A DNA stretch of 64,000 bases from Trematomus loennbergii. Its lineage: Eukaryota; Chordata; Actinopteri; Perciformes; Nototheniidae. Position numbers and translations under genes: made by a program. Where the stretch lies: NCBI GenBank assembly GCA_012861695.1, contig JAAOOA010000200.1:257001-321000 (forward strand). The letters are read 5' to 3'. Below, one piece after another: positions 42,690 through 53,979 of the stretch. The notes below the pieces were generated by a model. The model did not search any database and was not told the origin of the DNA. It saw only the letters and a list, made by a program, of their open reading frames with translations. Position 1 is the stretch's first letter. Each line of letters starts with the position of its first letter.

Positions 42690-43703
42690 ACATGGAAACA
42701 TTACAGGAAGGTTTGTAGCTTTTTAGCTCAGGGTTCAGGCTCTGAAACAACACTTTTAACGACTTATTTATCGATGATTCGTGTCTCTGATCATCGGTAG
42801 CTTTGTAGCTTTGATTAGCTCAGGGTTCAGGCTCTGAAACAACACTTTAATCTCCATTTTCATTTAAGAAATCAGACGCTACTCAGTGGATTTCTTCCCA
42901 ACTAAATTTGACCTAGCAGCAACTGTTTCCAGGTCACTGCTGAATGGAGCGCACTGATTGGTTGATCGGGAAGACAACGACGAAGAAGAAGGCAGATGAC
43001 GTCACGGTGAGAGCGCCCCCTAGAGACCCGGATGAAAACAACCTGGAAGAGTGATTTTAGAGTAAAAGTACATATTTTAACAAAAGTATAAAAAATATCT
43101 TGCATGATATCTAAGACAAGGACACACATATCTGCATCAAATATGTGGTGTAATAATACTTTGAACTGTGATATTATTAATAGGCACTGATGATTGTATT
43201 ACTTATTATAAACGCTATAAATGAATATTTCTTTTATTATTATGTTGATTTCTATTTAAATAAAACAATTGTTTACTCATTTTCAACTTCCCAAGCCTGT
43301 GAACATTTGATTAAACAAAGCTATCTGAGATGTTATTTATTTCATTTGATTATTATTATTATATTATTATTATTATTATTATTATAACGTTACTCACCGT
43401 TTCAATTGACCAAATAAATGCAGCAGACGATGTTATAAAGAGGAGGAGGAGAGGAGGAGGAGAGGAGGAGGAGGAAGAGAGGAGGAGGAGGAGGAGGAGC
43501 AGGAGGAGGAACAGATTGACTTCACAGACGCTGCTTGTACTAAATCTTTATTGAACGTATCGATCACTACAGTCTTCAGGATCAGCTTTAATACGTTGCT
43601 TCAAGAAAACTTTATGACAGACACAATCAGTGAGACACACGGTAACCAATGAGAAGCCTCCATTTAAAACACCATGTGACCCAGGACAGGAAGTGGACTC
43701 CTC
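42690..43703. other. Intergenic, short direct repeat and GGA microsatellite
   Basis: The words TTAGCTCAGGGTTCAGGCTC and TGAAACAACACTTT are repeated about 91 bp apart (42724 and 42815). A (GGA)n-rich tract lies at 43440-43507. No gene was found. Confidence 0.6.
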
Positions 43704-44273
43704 CTACAGAGGACACAGAGACACTGAGGAGTCTGAGGAGTCAGACCAGAGCCCAAACCCAGCGTAGAGAGGTTCAGTGAATGTGGCTCTGAAGGTGTGG
43801 AGGAGGATCAGTTGTCTCTAGAGAAGACTCTGTAGAAGGAGAAGAGCCAGCAGCATGATCCAGATACACTGCTAATCTACAAGGGGAGGAGGGGGAGGAG
43901 GAGGAGGAGGAGGAGGAGGAGGAGGAGGAGAAGGAGAAGGGTGTTGCTCTGTTATTGTGACAGACATAGTAACCTCTGACAGAGCAGTTCAGATTCCAGA
44001 CTGATCATTGAATCCAAACAAACATTCCTCTCTCTCTCCTCTCCTCCTGATTCCTCTGTAAGTCACTGCTATAGTAACCTTTCCTCTCCACTCGACCTCC
44101 CAGTAGCAGCGACCAGTCAGAGCTTCTCTGCCACATCAGCTGAGGCCTGTGCTCAAACCTCTCTGGATGATCAGGATATGGCTCCTCTCCCTCACATGTC
44201 ACCGTCCTGTTGTCCTCAGACAGTTTGAGGTTTCTGTGTGCTGTGTTTGAGTCCAGGGTGAGTTCACAGGAAT
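43704..44273 (-). pseudogene. PRY-SPRY (B30.2) exon of NLR copy 2
   Basis: The acceptor CTCCTCAG precedes SCELTLDSNTAHRNLKLSED, then VTCEGEEPYPDHPERFEHRP (PRY). After a frame change come LTGRCYWEVEWRGKVTIAVT and LFGFNDQS (SPRY). Another break follows at NDQS, then YYVCHNNRATP, where a (GGA)n microsatellite (43880-43930) interrupts the domain. VYLDHAAGSLLFYRV and the terminal SDSSDSSVSLCPL-stop follow in yet another frame. The B30.2 surface normally serves ligand binding. At least three frame breaks make this exon non-functional as read. Confidence 0.88.
43878..43937. repeat. (GGA)n microsatellite inside the B30.2 exon
   Basis: About 15 GGA units lie between the HNNRATP and VYLDHAAGS segments of the domain, on the minus strand reading as poly-Ser TCC codons. 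Such tracts change length readily. Confidence 0.9.
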
Positions 44274-44433
44274 CTGAGGAGAGACACAGACAGCAGTTTA
44301 TCACCAGACTCACCTGAAGGCTTTCCTCTCTGTCAGTGATCTTCTATAAAGCTTCAAGAGGTCATGTTCTAATGAATAAATAGCACCTCCATCATCTGTG
44401 TCTCTAGAGAGAAGCTGACTGATCCACACTTAC

Positions 44434-44479
44434 ACTTCATCAGACCTGGTCTGAACCTCTCTCTCCACCATGGTCCAGC
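44434..44479 (-). CDS. 46-bp linker exon before B30.2
   Basis: The acceptor CTTCCTCCAG and donor GTAAGTG bound a short exon encoding AGPWWRERFRPGLMK. Fish NLRs with B30.2 usually have a short linker exon of this kind (a Pro-Gly-Leu word before the PRY start). Confidence 0.75.
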
Positions 44480-44559
44480 CTGGAGGAAGAAACACATGTG
44501 AGAAACAGAACAGCGTATTGTTAGAATAAAGTATTTATCAATGTTCATCATAATAATAA

Positions 44560-45163
44560 TAAATGCTATGTGTCCGAAGGGAGCAGGAGGGAGCAGATGC
44601 TTATTGATCCCCGTACTTACTGCTGATCAATGATTATCCTTTCAATCATCTCTGCAAGTTATTCCTACTACATATTTACATTTATACATTTACAATCATT
44701 TCTCCTCTTCAATCTCCTTTCTTCATTCTCATAGTTTTCCAAAGAAGTGTTTCTGTGCATCCTTCAAAGTGAATGCTATGTGTGCTTTGTTTGAACTCCT
44801 GCTCCAAGCCGCTCCATGAAACCCCCCCCCAACAGATTGTTCTGCTCTTCTCAGAGTTCTTCTGACCTTGAGTTGTTCAGATGTAGATCTCCTCTCAGAT
44901 GATACCCCCCCTCCAGGGGCGGATCTACGGGGGGGGGGGGGGGGGGGGAGGGGGGCAGCTAACCCCTAACTTTTGTTTCCCTAAAACTGTACTAAAACAA
45001 ACCTACACTATTTCCACAAGCTTCTCAAGCAACGAAACAAGCATTACATTAGTTAAAAGTGAATAATTTTAAATATAATTTTAGGCCCGTTAAAAACGCA
45101 GCTACGGCCCTGCATTAAACTACGGAGCGGCGTTCACACAGACCGTGGCTCACAGAGCTGCAG
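44560..45163. other. Intron of NLR copy 2 with G-run; hAT-like ends
   Basis: A run of about 19 G follows CAGGGGCGGATCTAC (44914), and AGCTACGGCCCTG ends near 45112, weakly suggesting a short hAT-type remnant. The flanking octamers do not match. No gene is present. Confidence 0.35.
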
Positions 45164-46846
45164 AGAGGGAGCGAGCTGTCCCAGCACCTAGGTGGATCCG
45201 CTTCCCCTGGGAGCATCTCCCCTTCCACTAGTTTTGTTTTTACTAAGGACGAGAGCTTGAAACTAAATATTAATAAAACGCAGCCGTTTGAATCGATAGC
45301 GTTTAACAGACGGTTGCTGTTTGGGGCGTTACGTTACAAAATACTACGCAGACAGCGCTAGCTGGGAGATCGATCACTTTGCTAAACTATGCGGTAGGCT
45401 ACTATTAAATCCACGTAAACTACACATCACAGCAATGAGGCCAGATCAATGAAACCAGGATACACCCTTTGCCGTAAAAACTGGATCTAAACACAGCTGC
45501 CTGTGAGCGCTTGATCAATACTTTCTGATGTTATATTTATGATATGCTACTTATCAGCTACATGGCCGTGTGAAGTTACACAAGCATTTGTACCAGTGCT
45601 TTTCACAAGTAGACTCTTGCAGGCCAGAGTAGCTGGAGTGATTCAACAACAACACAAAGACATATCTGAGAAGAGATCAGGACGAACAGAAGAGGAAAAG
45701 GAAAACAGAGTTCACTGAAGAGACCAGGAGGGTCAGAGCAGGAGGAAGAGGAGGAGATGAAGAGAGCAGGAGGGTCAGAGCAGGAGGAAGAGGAGGATAT
45801 GAAGACATTAGTGAAGATGAAGACATGTATGTGAGGAATACAGATGAAGTGTCAGAAAGAGGCCAGAGGCAGGGATCAGGAGGCAGAGGAGACTCCAGCT
45901 GGACCACATGGTATGTTCTTATTCTCCTCACATATTCCATTACAGCAGCACAATCTAGCAGCTCTTAGTATTGACACATATTAACATGTGTTGCTGCACA
46001 GGCCACCTTTAGCTCTCTGAAGAGATGGGTGATGTCCTTTGTGTACTTAATTATAACTAAGTACTTTACTGTACTTACAGTAAGCAGAATTCTGAGTATT
46101 CTCTGAATCGGGTGCCTTTTGGGTCTTTACATCTTTGAAAAATGAAACCAAAATGTTTGGTCATAACATCTGGTAGTGGACTACTTACATTTCCCACCTC
46201 AGGCACAAAATATAAATAATTACTAGGAATTTCCATGAAAAAATGTAACAGGGTTGAAGTTTTTGACAAAAAGTAGCCATGAGACCTTGTTTAGTTAAGA
46301 TATGGCACCACATGGAAGTCAAGGACATTACAACATTGTAATATTTTGCAAAACTATTGTTTATTTTGTAATAAACAATTATTTACTATTATTAATTCAT
46401 ATAACAGAGTTTAAATGTTGAGCTTGTCAATCTTAATCTGAAAATACAAAAACTGAAATATAGGTAAGAGAAGAAACTGACACTTGCCTTTCTATGCCAT
46501 CTTTTCTTCAGAAGACTTTTGTGATGTAATTCCCTCAATGCAGATCACACATGGACTGATCCATTATTTTAACTTAATAGGAGGGTAAATGGTATGGCGT
46601 GACGGGGTTGAAACAAACTGAGGGACGTGTGTCAATATTGCAATTTCATAGATAATTCAAGTATTTTTTCAGAATTTCTTTTTGATCAGTTAAAGTGACA
46701 AGCATATGATTATATTAGCAGCAACATTTTGGGATAATTGGCCATTTTGATTTGTTTAATATTAAATTAATATGTAATAATGCTTAGTGAGGACATGCAA
46801 ATATGTCTGTCTACTACTAAGACAACACATTTTTTTAAAACAAAAT

Positions 46847-47110
46847 TAGGGCTGTCAGTCGATTAAAATAGTTAATCGCGATTAATCGCAAATTAATCGC
46901 ACAGTTTTTATCTGTTCTAAATGTACCTTAGAGGGATATTTTTCAAGTTTTTAATACTCTTATCAACATATGAGTGGACAAATATGCTTTATATGTTTGT
47001 TTATTATCATTTGAACAATGACAAATATTCTCATGAATATTAAACACAACAACCTGAACATTACAAATATTCGCCTCAATTCAACCTGGAACCTCTCTCA
47101 TACAATAATA

Positions 47111-47201
<91 letters not shown>

Positions 47202-47642
47202 ATGTGCAGCTCAAGGCATATATGCTCGAACGGGAGCTGCCTGGACGCTGCAATCATGTTGCGCACACTGAGTGAGCTGACTTTTCGTACAATGTCCCAC
47301 TGTCTGGCTACCTGCATAAAGTCAAGTGCTCGGCGCAGTTGTCGGCGCAGTTGTCGAGTGTGTGTGGAGACACTGTGACCACACATACACACACCCTCCC
47401 GGTCCTCCCGATGGCCAGTCCGGGCCTGCCGGTGAGCGTGGAAGTGTGGTCTGCCACAAGCGGGCGGCAGGAGCGGGGCTGTCAGCATCAGCTTGTAGAT
47501 GGTATTTTAAACTCGATGCGCTCTGAAACTACGGGGCGGCCGAGGACAAAAAATACACATGCGTTAATCGCGTTAAAATAATTAGTGGCGTTCATTTTTG
47601 TTTGCGTTAACGCGTTATTAACGCGTTAACTTGACAGCCCTA
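46847..47642. mobile_element. hAT non-autonomous element with proven empty site
   Basis: Perfect 11-bp inverted ends TAGGGCTGTCA and TGACAGCCCTA. The 8-bp target duplication AACAAAAT lies at 46839-46846 and 47643-47650. The paralogous position in copy 1 (8401-8408) has AACAAAAT once, so the insertion followed the duplication. Subterminal AATCGCGATTAATCGC and AACGCGTTATTAACGCG words occur. It carries a (GT)n tract and GC-rich filler related to the 3.7-kb segment (CTCCCGATGGCCA). No transposase is present. Confidence 0.96.
47113..47199. repeat. (GT)n microsatellite, about 43 units
   Basis: An uninterrupted GT tract inside the hAT element at 46847-47642. Val-Cys or Cys-Val open frames over it are artefacts. 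Confidence 0.97.
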
Positions 47643-47650
47643 AACAAAAT

Positions 47651-48538
47651 ATATATATATTTAGTTTTAAATTGTAATGCAAAACAACCTGTTCCATTAA
47701 TTCATTGCTTTAAAATAAATGTTGTAGTTTCCTTTCATTTAAAATTGTTGAAGTAAGCTTGGGGGACTCAAAGTGCACCCGATTGTTTGTCTGAACACCT
47801 TGTTTCTCTTGTGCATTAAGAACACTTGTGTTAGGGCATGAATTAACAATAAATAGGTTATATACAGTATAAAATACCACCTTGTTTCTCTTGTGCAACA
47901 AAACTAAAGGACATCCCTTCTTTGCCACTTCCTCGGCTAGCTTGAGCCCTCAGTTTACCGGGTCGCTCATTAAAGCACTTCATGACTGACAACGTGGTGA
48001 ATATAATGTAGTCAAACTCATTCATTTTTACAGATTCACAGATTTTGATGCTTTGCCTCCGAGTCATCTGGGATAGATCGCCGAGATGCCGACTGGCAGA
48101 GACACTGGCTGGCGAAAACAAACAAAAACCGAACCAACCTCCCCAAATTGAACGAAACAAAAAACAGACAAATAAACAACTAAGTGAAACAATTAATAAG
48201 CACAAAATAACCTACATCAAATGAACGCATATCATCGGAACGGATCATCCCTCTGGGAATCTAAAATGTCAAACAGAATCTCATCTCAACATATTTAGCA
48301 GTTGGTGAGATATCTCAGTCAGAACCAAATCCATAAACTGACCATCATTATCCTCCCTAGAGCCTGGAAACCAGTGGTTCTGATGTTTGGACTGAATGGC
48401 TGTTTCCATGTAATAAGACTTCAAGGTTAACTCACTGCTGTGAACATAATCAAGGGAAATGAGACGTCCTTCATGATGGAAGACCAGAGATGAAGGAGAT
48501 TCAATTCGAAAAATAGGAGGAAGTCAGCCTGTCCATAC
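47651..48538. other. NLR intron / downstream sequence (copy 2)
   Basis: The counterpart of 8409-9295. Minus-strand short frames (47710-47928, 47858-48205) are only partly conserved with copy 1 and show no domain. Confidence 0.5.
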
Positions 48539-48712
48539 CTGAGAGTGTCCAGTTTCCAGAGTGGATCCTCCAGTCCAGCAGACAGCAGCTTCTCTCCTGA
48601 GTCTCCTGGATAATTGTAGCTCAGGTCCAGCTCTCTCAGATGGGAGGGGTTGGATCTCAGAGCTGAAGCCAGAGAAACACAGCCTTCCTCTGTGACCAGA
48701 CAGCCTGACAGA
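48539..48712 (-). CDS. LRR exon 2 of NLR copy 2
   Basis: A full 174-bp exon with an open frame: CLVTEEGCVSLASAL, SNPSHLRELDLSYNYPGDSG and [18 protein letters not shown]. It is the intact version of the frameshifted exon 9296-9468. Confidence 0.9.
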
Positions 48713-48859
48713 CTGGAACCAGGGAATACAGTAAACTCAGTGCTTTAAAAAGTCACATGAGCAGGAACATCATACAGAGGTGGACCATCTTCATCAACAT
48801 GAACAAAAAGCTGGATGAAAATAATTGAACTGTTTGAAAATAAAAAGCTGAACTCTGAC

Positions 48860-49028
48860 CTGAGAGTCTCCAGTCACAGTGTTGACTCCCAGTCCAGACA
48901 GCAGCTTCACTCCTGAATCCTTCAGGTCGTTGTTACTCAGGTCCAGATCTCTCAGACTAGAGGACTGGGAGCTGAGGACTGAGGACAGAGCTTCACAGCT
49001 TCTCTCTGACAGGTTGCAGCCACTCAGC
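48860..49028 (-). pseudogene. LRR exon 1 of NLR copy 2 (5-bp shortfall, hybrid)
   Basis: 169 bp instead of 174, with three small gaps near 48874-48898 relative to exon 9607-9780, so the frame is lost before the donor. Its downstream flank follows LRR exon 3 of copy 1, its middle follows LRR exon 2, and its acceptor side (CACTCAGCCTGGGG) follows LRR exon 1. It therefore looks like a recombinant of several copy 1 exons. Confidence 0.82.
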
Positions 49029-49113
49029 CTGGGGAAAGATCAGCAGTGAACACAAAGAGTTTTATCTCATATCTCAAACTGTTCCTAGTTAATGTAGTTT
49101 TATCTCCACTTAC

Positions 49114-50863
49114 AGAGCTTTCCTGGAGGCTTTGACCACTGGCAGCAGCCTCAGAAGAGCCTCTCTGAAGCAGAGTATTTCTTCAGGTCAAACACGTCCA
49201 GATCTTCTTCTGATGACAGTAAGATGAAGACCAGAGCTGACCACTGAGCAGGAGACAGATCTAGAGACTCCTGAACTCAGGTACCGTTGGATCTCCTCCA
49301 CTAGAGAATGATCATTCAGTTCATTCAGACAGTGGAACAGGTTGATGCTTTTCTCCGGAGACGGGTGCTTTCTTATCTTTTTTCTTGATGTATTCAACTG
49401 TTTCCTGGTTGTCTGTGAGCCACTTACTGCCTGTGTCAGCAGGTCGTGTAATAAGGTCTGATTGGTCTTCAGTGAAAGACCCAGGAGGAAGCGGAGGAAC
49501 AAGTCCAGGTGTCCGTTTGGACTCTGTAAGGCCTTGTGCACAGCATTCTGGTAGAGATGTTTAGGTTTTTGTCTGAAGACTTTAGACCACCAGGGGGCCA
49601 TGAGGTTGACTCCAGAGTTGATGAAGGTCAGATGGACATGAAGAGCAGCCAGAAACTCCTGAACGCTCAGATGGACGAAGCAGAACACTGTGTTCTTGTA
49701 CGTTCCTCTCACCTCTTTAAAGACCTGTGTGAACACTCCTGAGTACACTGAGGCTGCTCTGATATCGATGCCACACTCTCTCAGGTCGGACTCATAGAAG
49801 ATCAGGTTGCCTTTCTGCAGCTGCTCAAAAGCCAGTTTTCCCAGAGACTCCATCATCTTCTTCCTGCTCTCTGGACTCCAGTGTGGATCTGTCTCAGCTC
49901 CTCCATCATACTTGACGTTCACTTTGGACTGAACACCAGGAAGTGGATGTACATCTCAGTCAGGGTCTTGGGCAGCTCTCCTCCCTCAGTTTTCAACATG
50001 TCCTCCAGAACTGAAGCAGAGATCCAGCAGAAGACTGGGATGTGGCACATGATGTGGAGGCTTCGTGAGGTCTTGATGTGGGAGATGATGGTGCCGGCCT
50101 GCTCCTGATCTCTGAATCTCTTCCTGAAGTACTCCTCCTTCTGTGGGTCAGTGAACCCTCGGACCTCTGTCACCATGTCCACAAACTCAGTGATCTGATT
50201 GGCTGCTGCAGGTCGTGTGGTTATCCAGAGGCGAGCAGAGGGAAGCAGCTTCCCCCTGATGAGGTTTGTCAGCAGCCGATCCACTGAGGTGGACTCTGTG
50301 ACATCAGTCAGGACCTTAGTGTTGTGGAAGTCCAGAGGAAGTCGACACTCATCCAGACCGTCAAAGATGAACACAACCTGGAACTGATCAAACCTGCAGA
50401 TTCCTGCGTCTCTGGTTTCAGAGAAGAAGTGATGAACAAGTTCCACCAAGTTGTACTTTTCATCACTCACCACATTCAGCTCTCTGAAGGTGAATGGAAA
50501 TATGAACTGGATGTCCTGGTGGGCTTTGCCTTCAGCCCAGTCCAGAGTGAACTTCTGTGTTAAGACTGTTTTCCCAATGCCAGCCACTCCCTTTGTCATC
50601 ACTGCTCTGATTGGTTTACCTCTTTCAGTTGAGCCTTTAAAGAGGTCTTCTTGTCTGATGGTGTTTCTGATCTGTCTGGTTTACTGGATGCTTGTTCGAT
50701 CTGTCTGATCTCATGTTCCTTGTTGACCTCTGTGGTGTGTCCCCTGGTGATGTAGATCTCCGTGTAGATTTTATGTAGGGATTCAGATTTTCCATAAATG
50801 TGATATTTTCAAATGTTTCCTTCAGGTTTGATTTGAGTTCACCTTGGCACTTAGTGAGAATAT
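49114..50863 (-). pseudogene. FISNA-NACHT exon of NLR copy 2 (multiple frameshifts)
   Basis: 1750 bp, with the same splice sites as copy 1. NACHT motifs [18 protein letters not shown] and ITTRPAA are intact in the frame 49919-50602. Relative to copy 1, single-base losses lie near 50785, 50661 and 49933. A compensated +1/-1 pair lies at 49385-49412, an 8-bp loss near 49265 and a 1-bp loss near 49162. An open frame 49188-49922 covers the winged-helix part. The protein would be interrupted several times. Confidence 0.9.
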
Positions 50864-51620
50864 CTGAATGAATAAGAAAGACATTTACATGAAAGACACA
50901 TCAAAATATTTCCTTCTAATTGGACCCATTTCTGACAAAATAGCAGGTTATTTTCCTTATGTCAAGTCACTGGATCTTGTTGCATATTTATCTGTACATT
51001 GTCCAGTATAAGTTCCACCCCAGAGAACCATCTGTTTTCCCACAGAGAACCATGGCCCTAAACCTGACTGACTCTTATTCCTGCTGCTACCAGCAGATCC
51101 CAACACCCACTGAGGGTGTGGACACAGCTCTCTCTCCAGTTATACAGGAAGTGGATGGCTCTTACTGTGTTGCAGTATACTCCTGCAGTAGCCTACCATC
51201 TACAAGACACCCTGGGGGGTCCCAGTAATAACCCGTCCCTTCCTCACCAAGTCATGTAGGACGGCAAATGATACCCCCTTCCACCTGTAGGCGGCTGGGC
51301 CATTAGTAATGACTAGGACAGTCCCATTCAACATCCTGAGACTGAGTCAGCAGCTAACCTACACTGTGGAAAACAGCCGGGGTTTATCCATGACTCCTCC
51401 TCCTGAGATATCTGACAGTTCGGCAGGACAAACCTCATTCCAAACAGAAATGGCCGTTTCCTGGGAAAACGTAGCACTCAAGGACTCACTGCCATTTCAG
51501 AGCACACTGATGACTTTCTGGTCATTCCTCTGATCCATCCCCTCCCCAACACTGGCTTTTAGCATGACCCACTTGTATTACATATCTCCAATGTCCCACC
51601 AGGATAAACTCGTTAATATA
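50864..51620. other. Intron between PYD and NACHT exons (copy 2), no gene
   Basis: Near-identical to 14496-15252. Confidence 0.6.
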
Positions 51621-51682
51621 GCATTGGTGGTTCAGTGGTAGAATTCTCACCTGGATGCCCGGGTTAGATTCCCAGCCAATGC
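51621..51682 (+). pseudogene. tRNA-Gly pseudogene (copy 2)
   Basis: Same 62-nt form as 15253-15314: paired GCATTGG/CCAATGC acceptor stem, missing anticodon arm, mutated B box. Confidence 0.8.
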
Positions 51683-51683
51683 A

Positions 51684-52000
51684 GCAGAGTGTTTAAGTGG
51701 CGCAGTCTGCAGGAATTTGTGTTGGGAACCGAAGGGTCGCCGGTTGGAGTCCCGATCGGACCAAAATAATACGGAGTGTAGACTGGTTCCTGGAGAGGTG
51801 CCAGTTCACCTCCTGCCCTTGAGCAAGGCACAGAACCCCCAACTGCTCCCTGGCGCTGGACAGACTGGCCGCCTGTTTTGCTCAGGCCTCTCTCACCTGT
51901 CCTGTGCATGTGTGTGTATTGTACTGTCTGTTACCACAACCGAGTGAACAACTGAGCTGAATTTCCCCTTTGGGATGAAATAAAGCGTCTTCTCCTTCTT
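51684..52000 (+). mobile_element. tRNA-derived SINE (copy 2)
   Basis: Counterpart of 15316-15632 with a few substitutions (GAGCAAGGCACAGAACCCC here versus GAGCAAGTAACATAACCCC in copy 1). Confidence 0.75.
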
Positions 52001-52130
52001 AATAACATCGGCTGCTAATCATAATGACGTTGGATAGTGTCAGTGCGGTCGGACTCTCAAAGCACAGCAGTTTATTTTCCTAAGTCCTGATGAATCTTCC
52101 TATCATTAACCCCAAGATGTTTCACAGAGG

Positions 52131-52134
52131 TTAA
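52131..52134. other. Empty TTAA target site
   Basis: CAGAGGTTAAGGAATTG is uninterrupted here, whereas copy 1 carries a 2131-bp element between duplicated TTAA at the same place. Confidence 0.92.
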
Positions 52135-52427
52135 GGAATTGTGGTTAGGAAGAGACGAAAGGCGATATATTTTGGAAATTACCGAAACCCAAACTTCCTA
52201 ATCCAGGAAAGGTAATTGGCTTCCTAAAATGCTGATCTATAAAGGTTTTACTACCCTCACCTGGAACCAACAGGGTGACCCTGCCAGAAACTAGTGACCC
52301 TGACCTCTCTGCTTTCAGGGGTACCTCAATCCCGACACCATGTGGAGGTGATGGTTCTCTGAGGGGTATATCAGGAGTGAAAAATAAAAAAAGTTATATT
52401 TTGGTAAACTCTTTTTTAAAGACCTAC

Positions 52428-52710
52428 CTTCAGGGTCTGATGGGAATTTTGATAATTCCTCTTCTAGATCATTCCTCGGGATCATCTTCAAAACTTCTCT
52501 GGTCACTTTAATGGTGTGTATGCCGTAGTACGGAAGCATCAGATCCACTGTGTCCATCTGGTCTGCTGCTTTCTGTAGTCGACTCTTTGGGATTCCTGGG
52601 AATTTTAGGACCTTCTTCTCCAGGCACCACTTGAATTTTTTTAAGTCCTTTTCCTCCAAATCTTCTAAAGTTTTTAATAGGACTTCTCTAGGTGTCTCCA
52701 TCTTTTCTCC
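52428..52710 (-). CDS. PYD exon of NLR copy 2 (intact)
   Basis: The start codon is at 52701. About 91 residues of uninterrupted pyrin domain: METPREVLLKTLEDLEEKDL, KFKWCLEKKVLKFPGIPKSR, LQKAADQMDTVDLMLPYYGI and TREVLKMIPRNDLEEELSKF, ending at DPEG before the GTAGGTC donor. The five-helix acidic/basic pattern suits PYD-PYD assembly. The acceptor CTCTGCAG lies 9 bp upstream of the ATG, so an untranslated first exon is expected further upstream (higher coordinates) and was not located. This is the best preserved NLR exon of the window. Confidence 0.9.
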
Positions 52711-52739
52711 CTGCAGAGCAAAGGTACCAAGAAAAAATC

Positions 52740-52998
52740 TTTATCTTACAGAACAATATGTTGTTGTATTGTATTTTTGTACTTTTGAAAACCATAACAG
52801 GCCTAAAAACGCATCTTTTTAGAATAGCCTTTAACTAGATTTTTAAAACCCCCACATTTTGTCACTGCTTTATTCTGTTGTCTTAATTGTTGTTTGTTGT
52901 TTTGTTTTACCCTTTTTACTCTGTAGCACTTTGAGTTTTGTTTACGCAAATGAAAAGTGCACTTATAAATAAAACTGATTATTATTATTATATTATTA
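52740..52998 (+). mobile_element. L2-type LINE 3' end fragment (copy 2)
   Basis: Same element as 18500-18780; it ends AAAAGTGCACTTATAAATAA and an ATT run. About 70 bp after the tail are present here but missing in copy 1. Confidence 0.8.
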
Positions 52999-53159
52999 AC
53001 AGGCCTTCAGGTCCAAAGAACAGCTGCCATGTGACTTTGGATGGCTTCAATTCAGATGTAGAGTTAGTAAATGCCCTAATCGGTTCTAAACTTGTTTTAA
53101 TACCTTAGACTTCAAGAAAGACATTCAGGAAGTCAATCCTAAACTTGAAGACAGTCAGC

Positions 53160-53540
53160 AGTCAATTCTGTCTTTTTCTTTAATGTCTTGGTTTGGTAAC
53201 CTGACTTTAAAGAGCAGAAACTGTCTCAGTCAGATCATAAAGTGGTCTAGCAGACTGACTGGAGAGTCACAGCTAAACCTGGAGCCCCTGCTCATCAGAC
53301 AGTTACAGAGGCTGTCTAACTCCATGTTTAATGAAGACTCCCACCCCTGCAACCTGAACTTCAGCTTCTTCTTCGGGCCGGAGGTTAATCTTCCTAAAGG
53401 TGTAGAACCAAGAGGTTTAAAAACAGCTTTGTCTGTGCGCGTGGTTTTCAATGTGTCTGTGTTGTTTGAAGCATGTGTCACGATGGATACCTTTTATTTG
53501 TTCTGCAAACCAAGTCTACCCACTGGTACAAAGAAATAAC
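53160..53540 (+). mobile_element. LINE RT C-terminal fragment (copy 2)
   Basis: A 118-codon frame, MSWFGNLTLKSRNCLSQIIK ... LIRQLQRLSNSMF. Counterpart of 18880-19260. Confidence 0.7.
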
Positions 53541-53655
53541 CTGGACCTGAACTGGACAGATTGGATATTGTGACAGTGGGATACAGTTAGGGCTGATGGT
53601 AGAGAGAGACTCACACACCTGGTTCTGGTCTCCGGCAGTAAGCTGGTTACTGGAC

Positions 53656-53885
53656 ACAGGTTCAGGACCAGGTTCCGGTTCAGGACCAGGTTCAGGACCA
53701 GGTTCCGGTTCAGGACCAGGTTCAAGTTCAGGACCAGGTTCAGGAGCAGTTCCGGTTCAGATCCTCAGGAGCAGGTTCCGGTCAGATCCAGGTTCAGGAC
53801 CAGGTTCCGGTTCAGGACCAGGTTCAGGACCAGGTTCCGGTTCAGGACCAGGTTCAAGTTCAGGACCAGGTTCAGGACCAGGTTT
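53656..53885 (+). repeat. GGTTCAGGACCA minisatellite (copy 2)
   Basis: Longer than copy 1 and interrupted by a diverged AGATCCTCAGGAGCAG stretch near 53760. Confidence 0.9.
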
Positions 53886-53979
53886 CCAGTTCAGATACAT
53901 GTCCAAGTCCAGGTCCAGGTCCAGCAGAATGTGTTGTTTGTCTTGGCTGGAACACAACACACATAACTTTGAGTGAATA

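Larger units (their letters stand above)
43704..52710 (-). pseudogene. PYD-NACHT-LRR-B30.2 NLR gene, copy 2
   Basis: Minus-strand exons: PYD 52428-52710, FISNA-NACHT 49114-50863, two LRR exons 48860-49028 and 48539-48712, a 46-bp linker 44434-44479, and PRY-SPRY 43704-44273. This is the complete domain order of a fish NLR with B30.2. PYD and the last LRR exon are open. NACHT has at least five uncompensated indels relative to copy 1 and motif expectation; LRR exon 1 lacks 5 bp; B30.2 is frameshifted and carries a microsatellite. As read it cannot make a full protein. Regulation is not visible from sequence. Confidence 0.9.

Noticed and set aside
44914..45112. Short hAT element with CAGGGGCGGATC and TACGGCCCTG ends
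   Set aside because: Terminal similarity is weak and the flanking octamers do not match; kept only as a remark.
47018..47378. Cys-Val-rich open frames
   Set aside because: They are produced by the GT microsatellite inside a hAT element.
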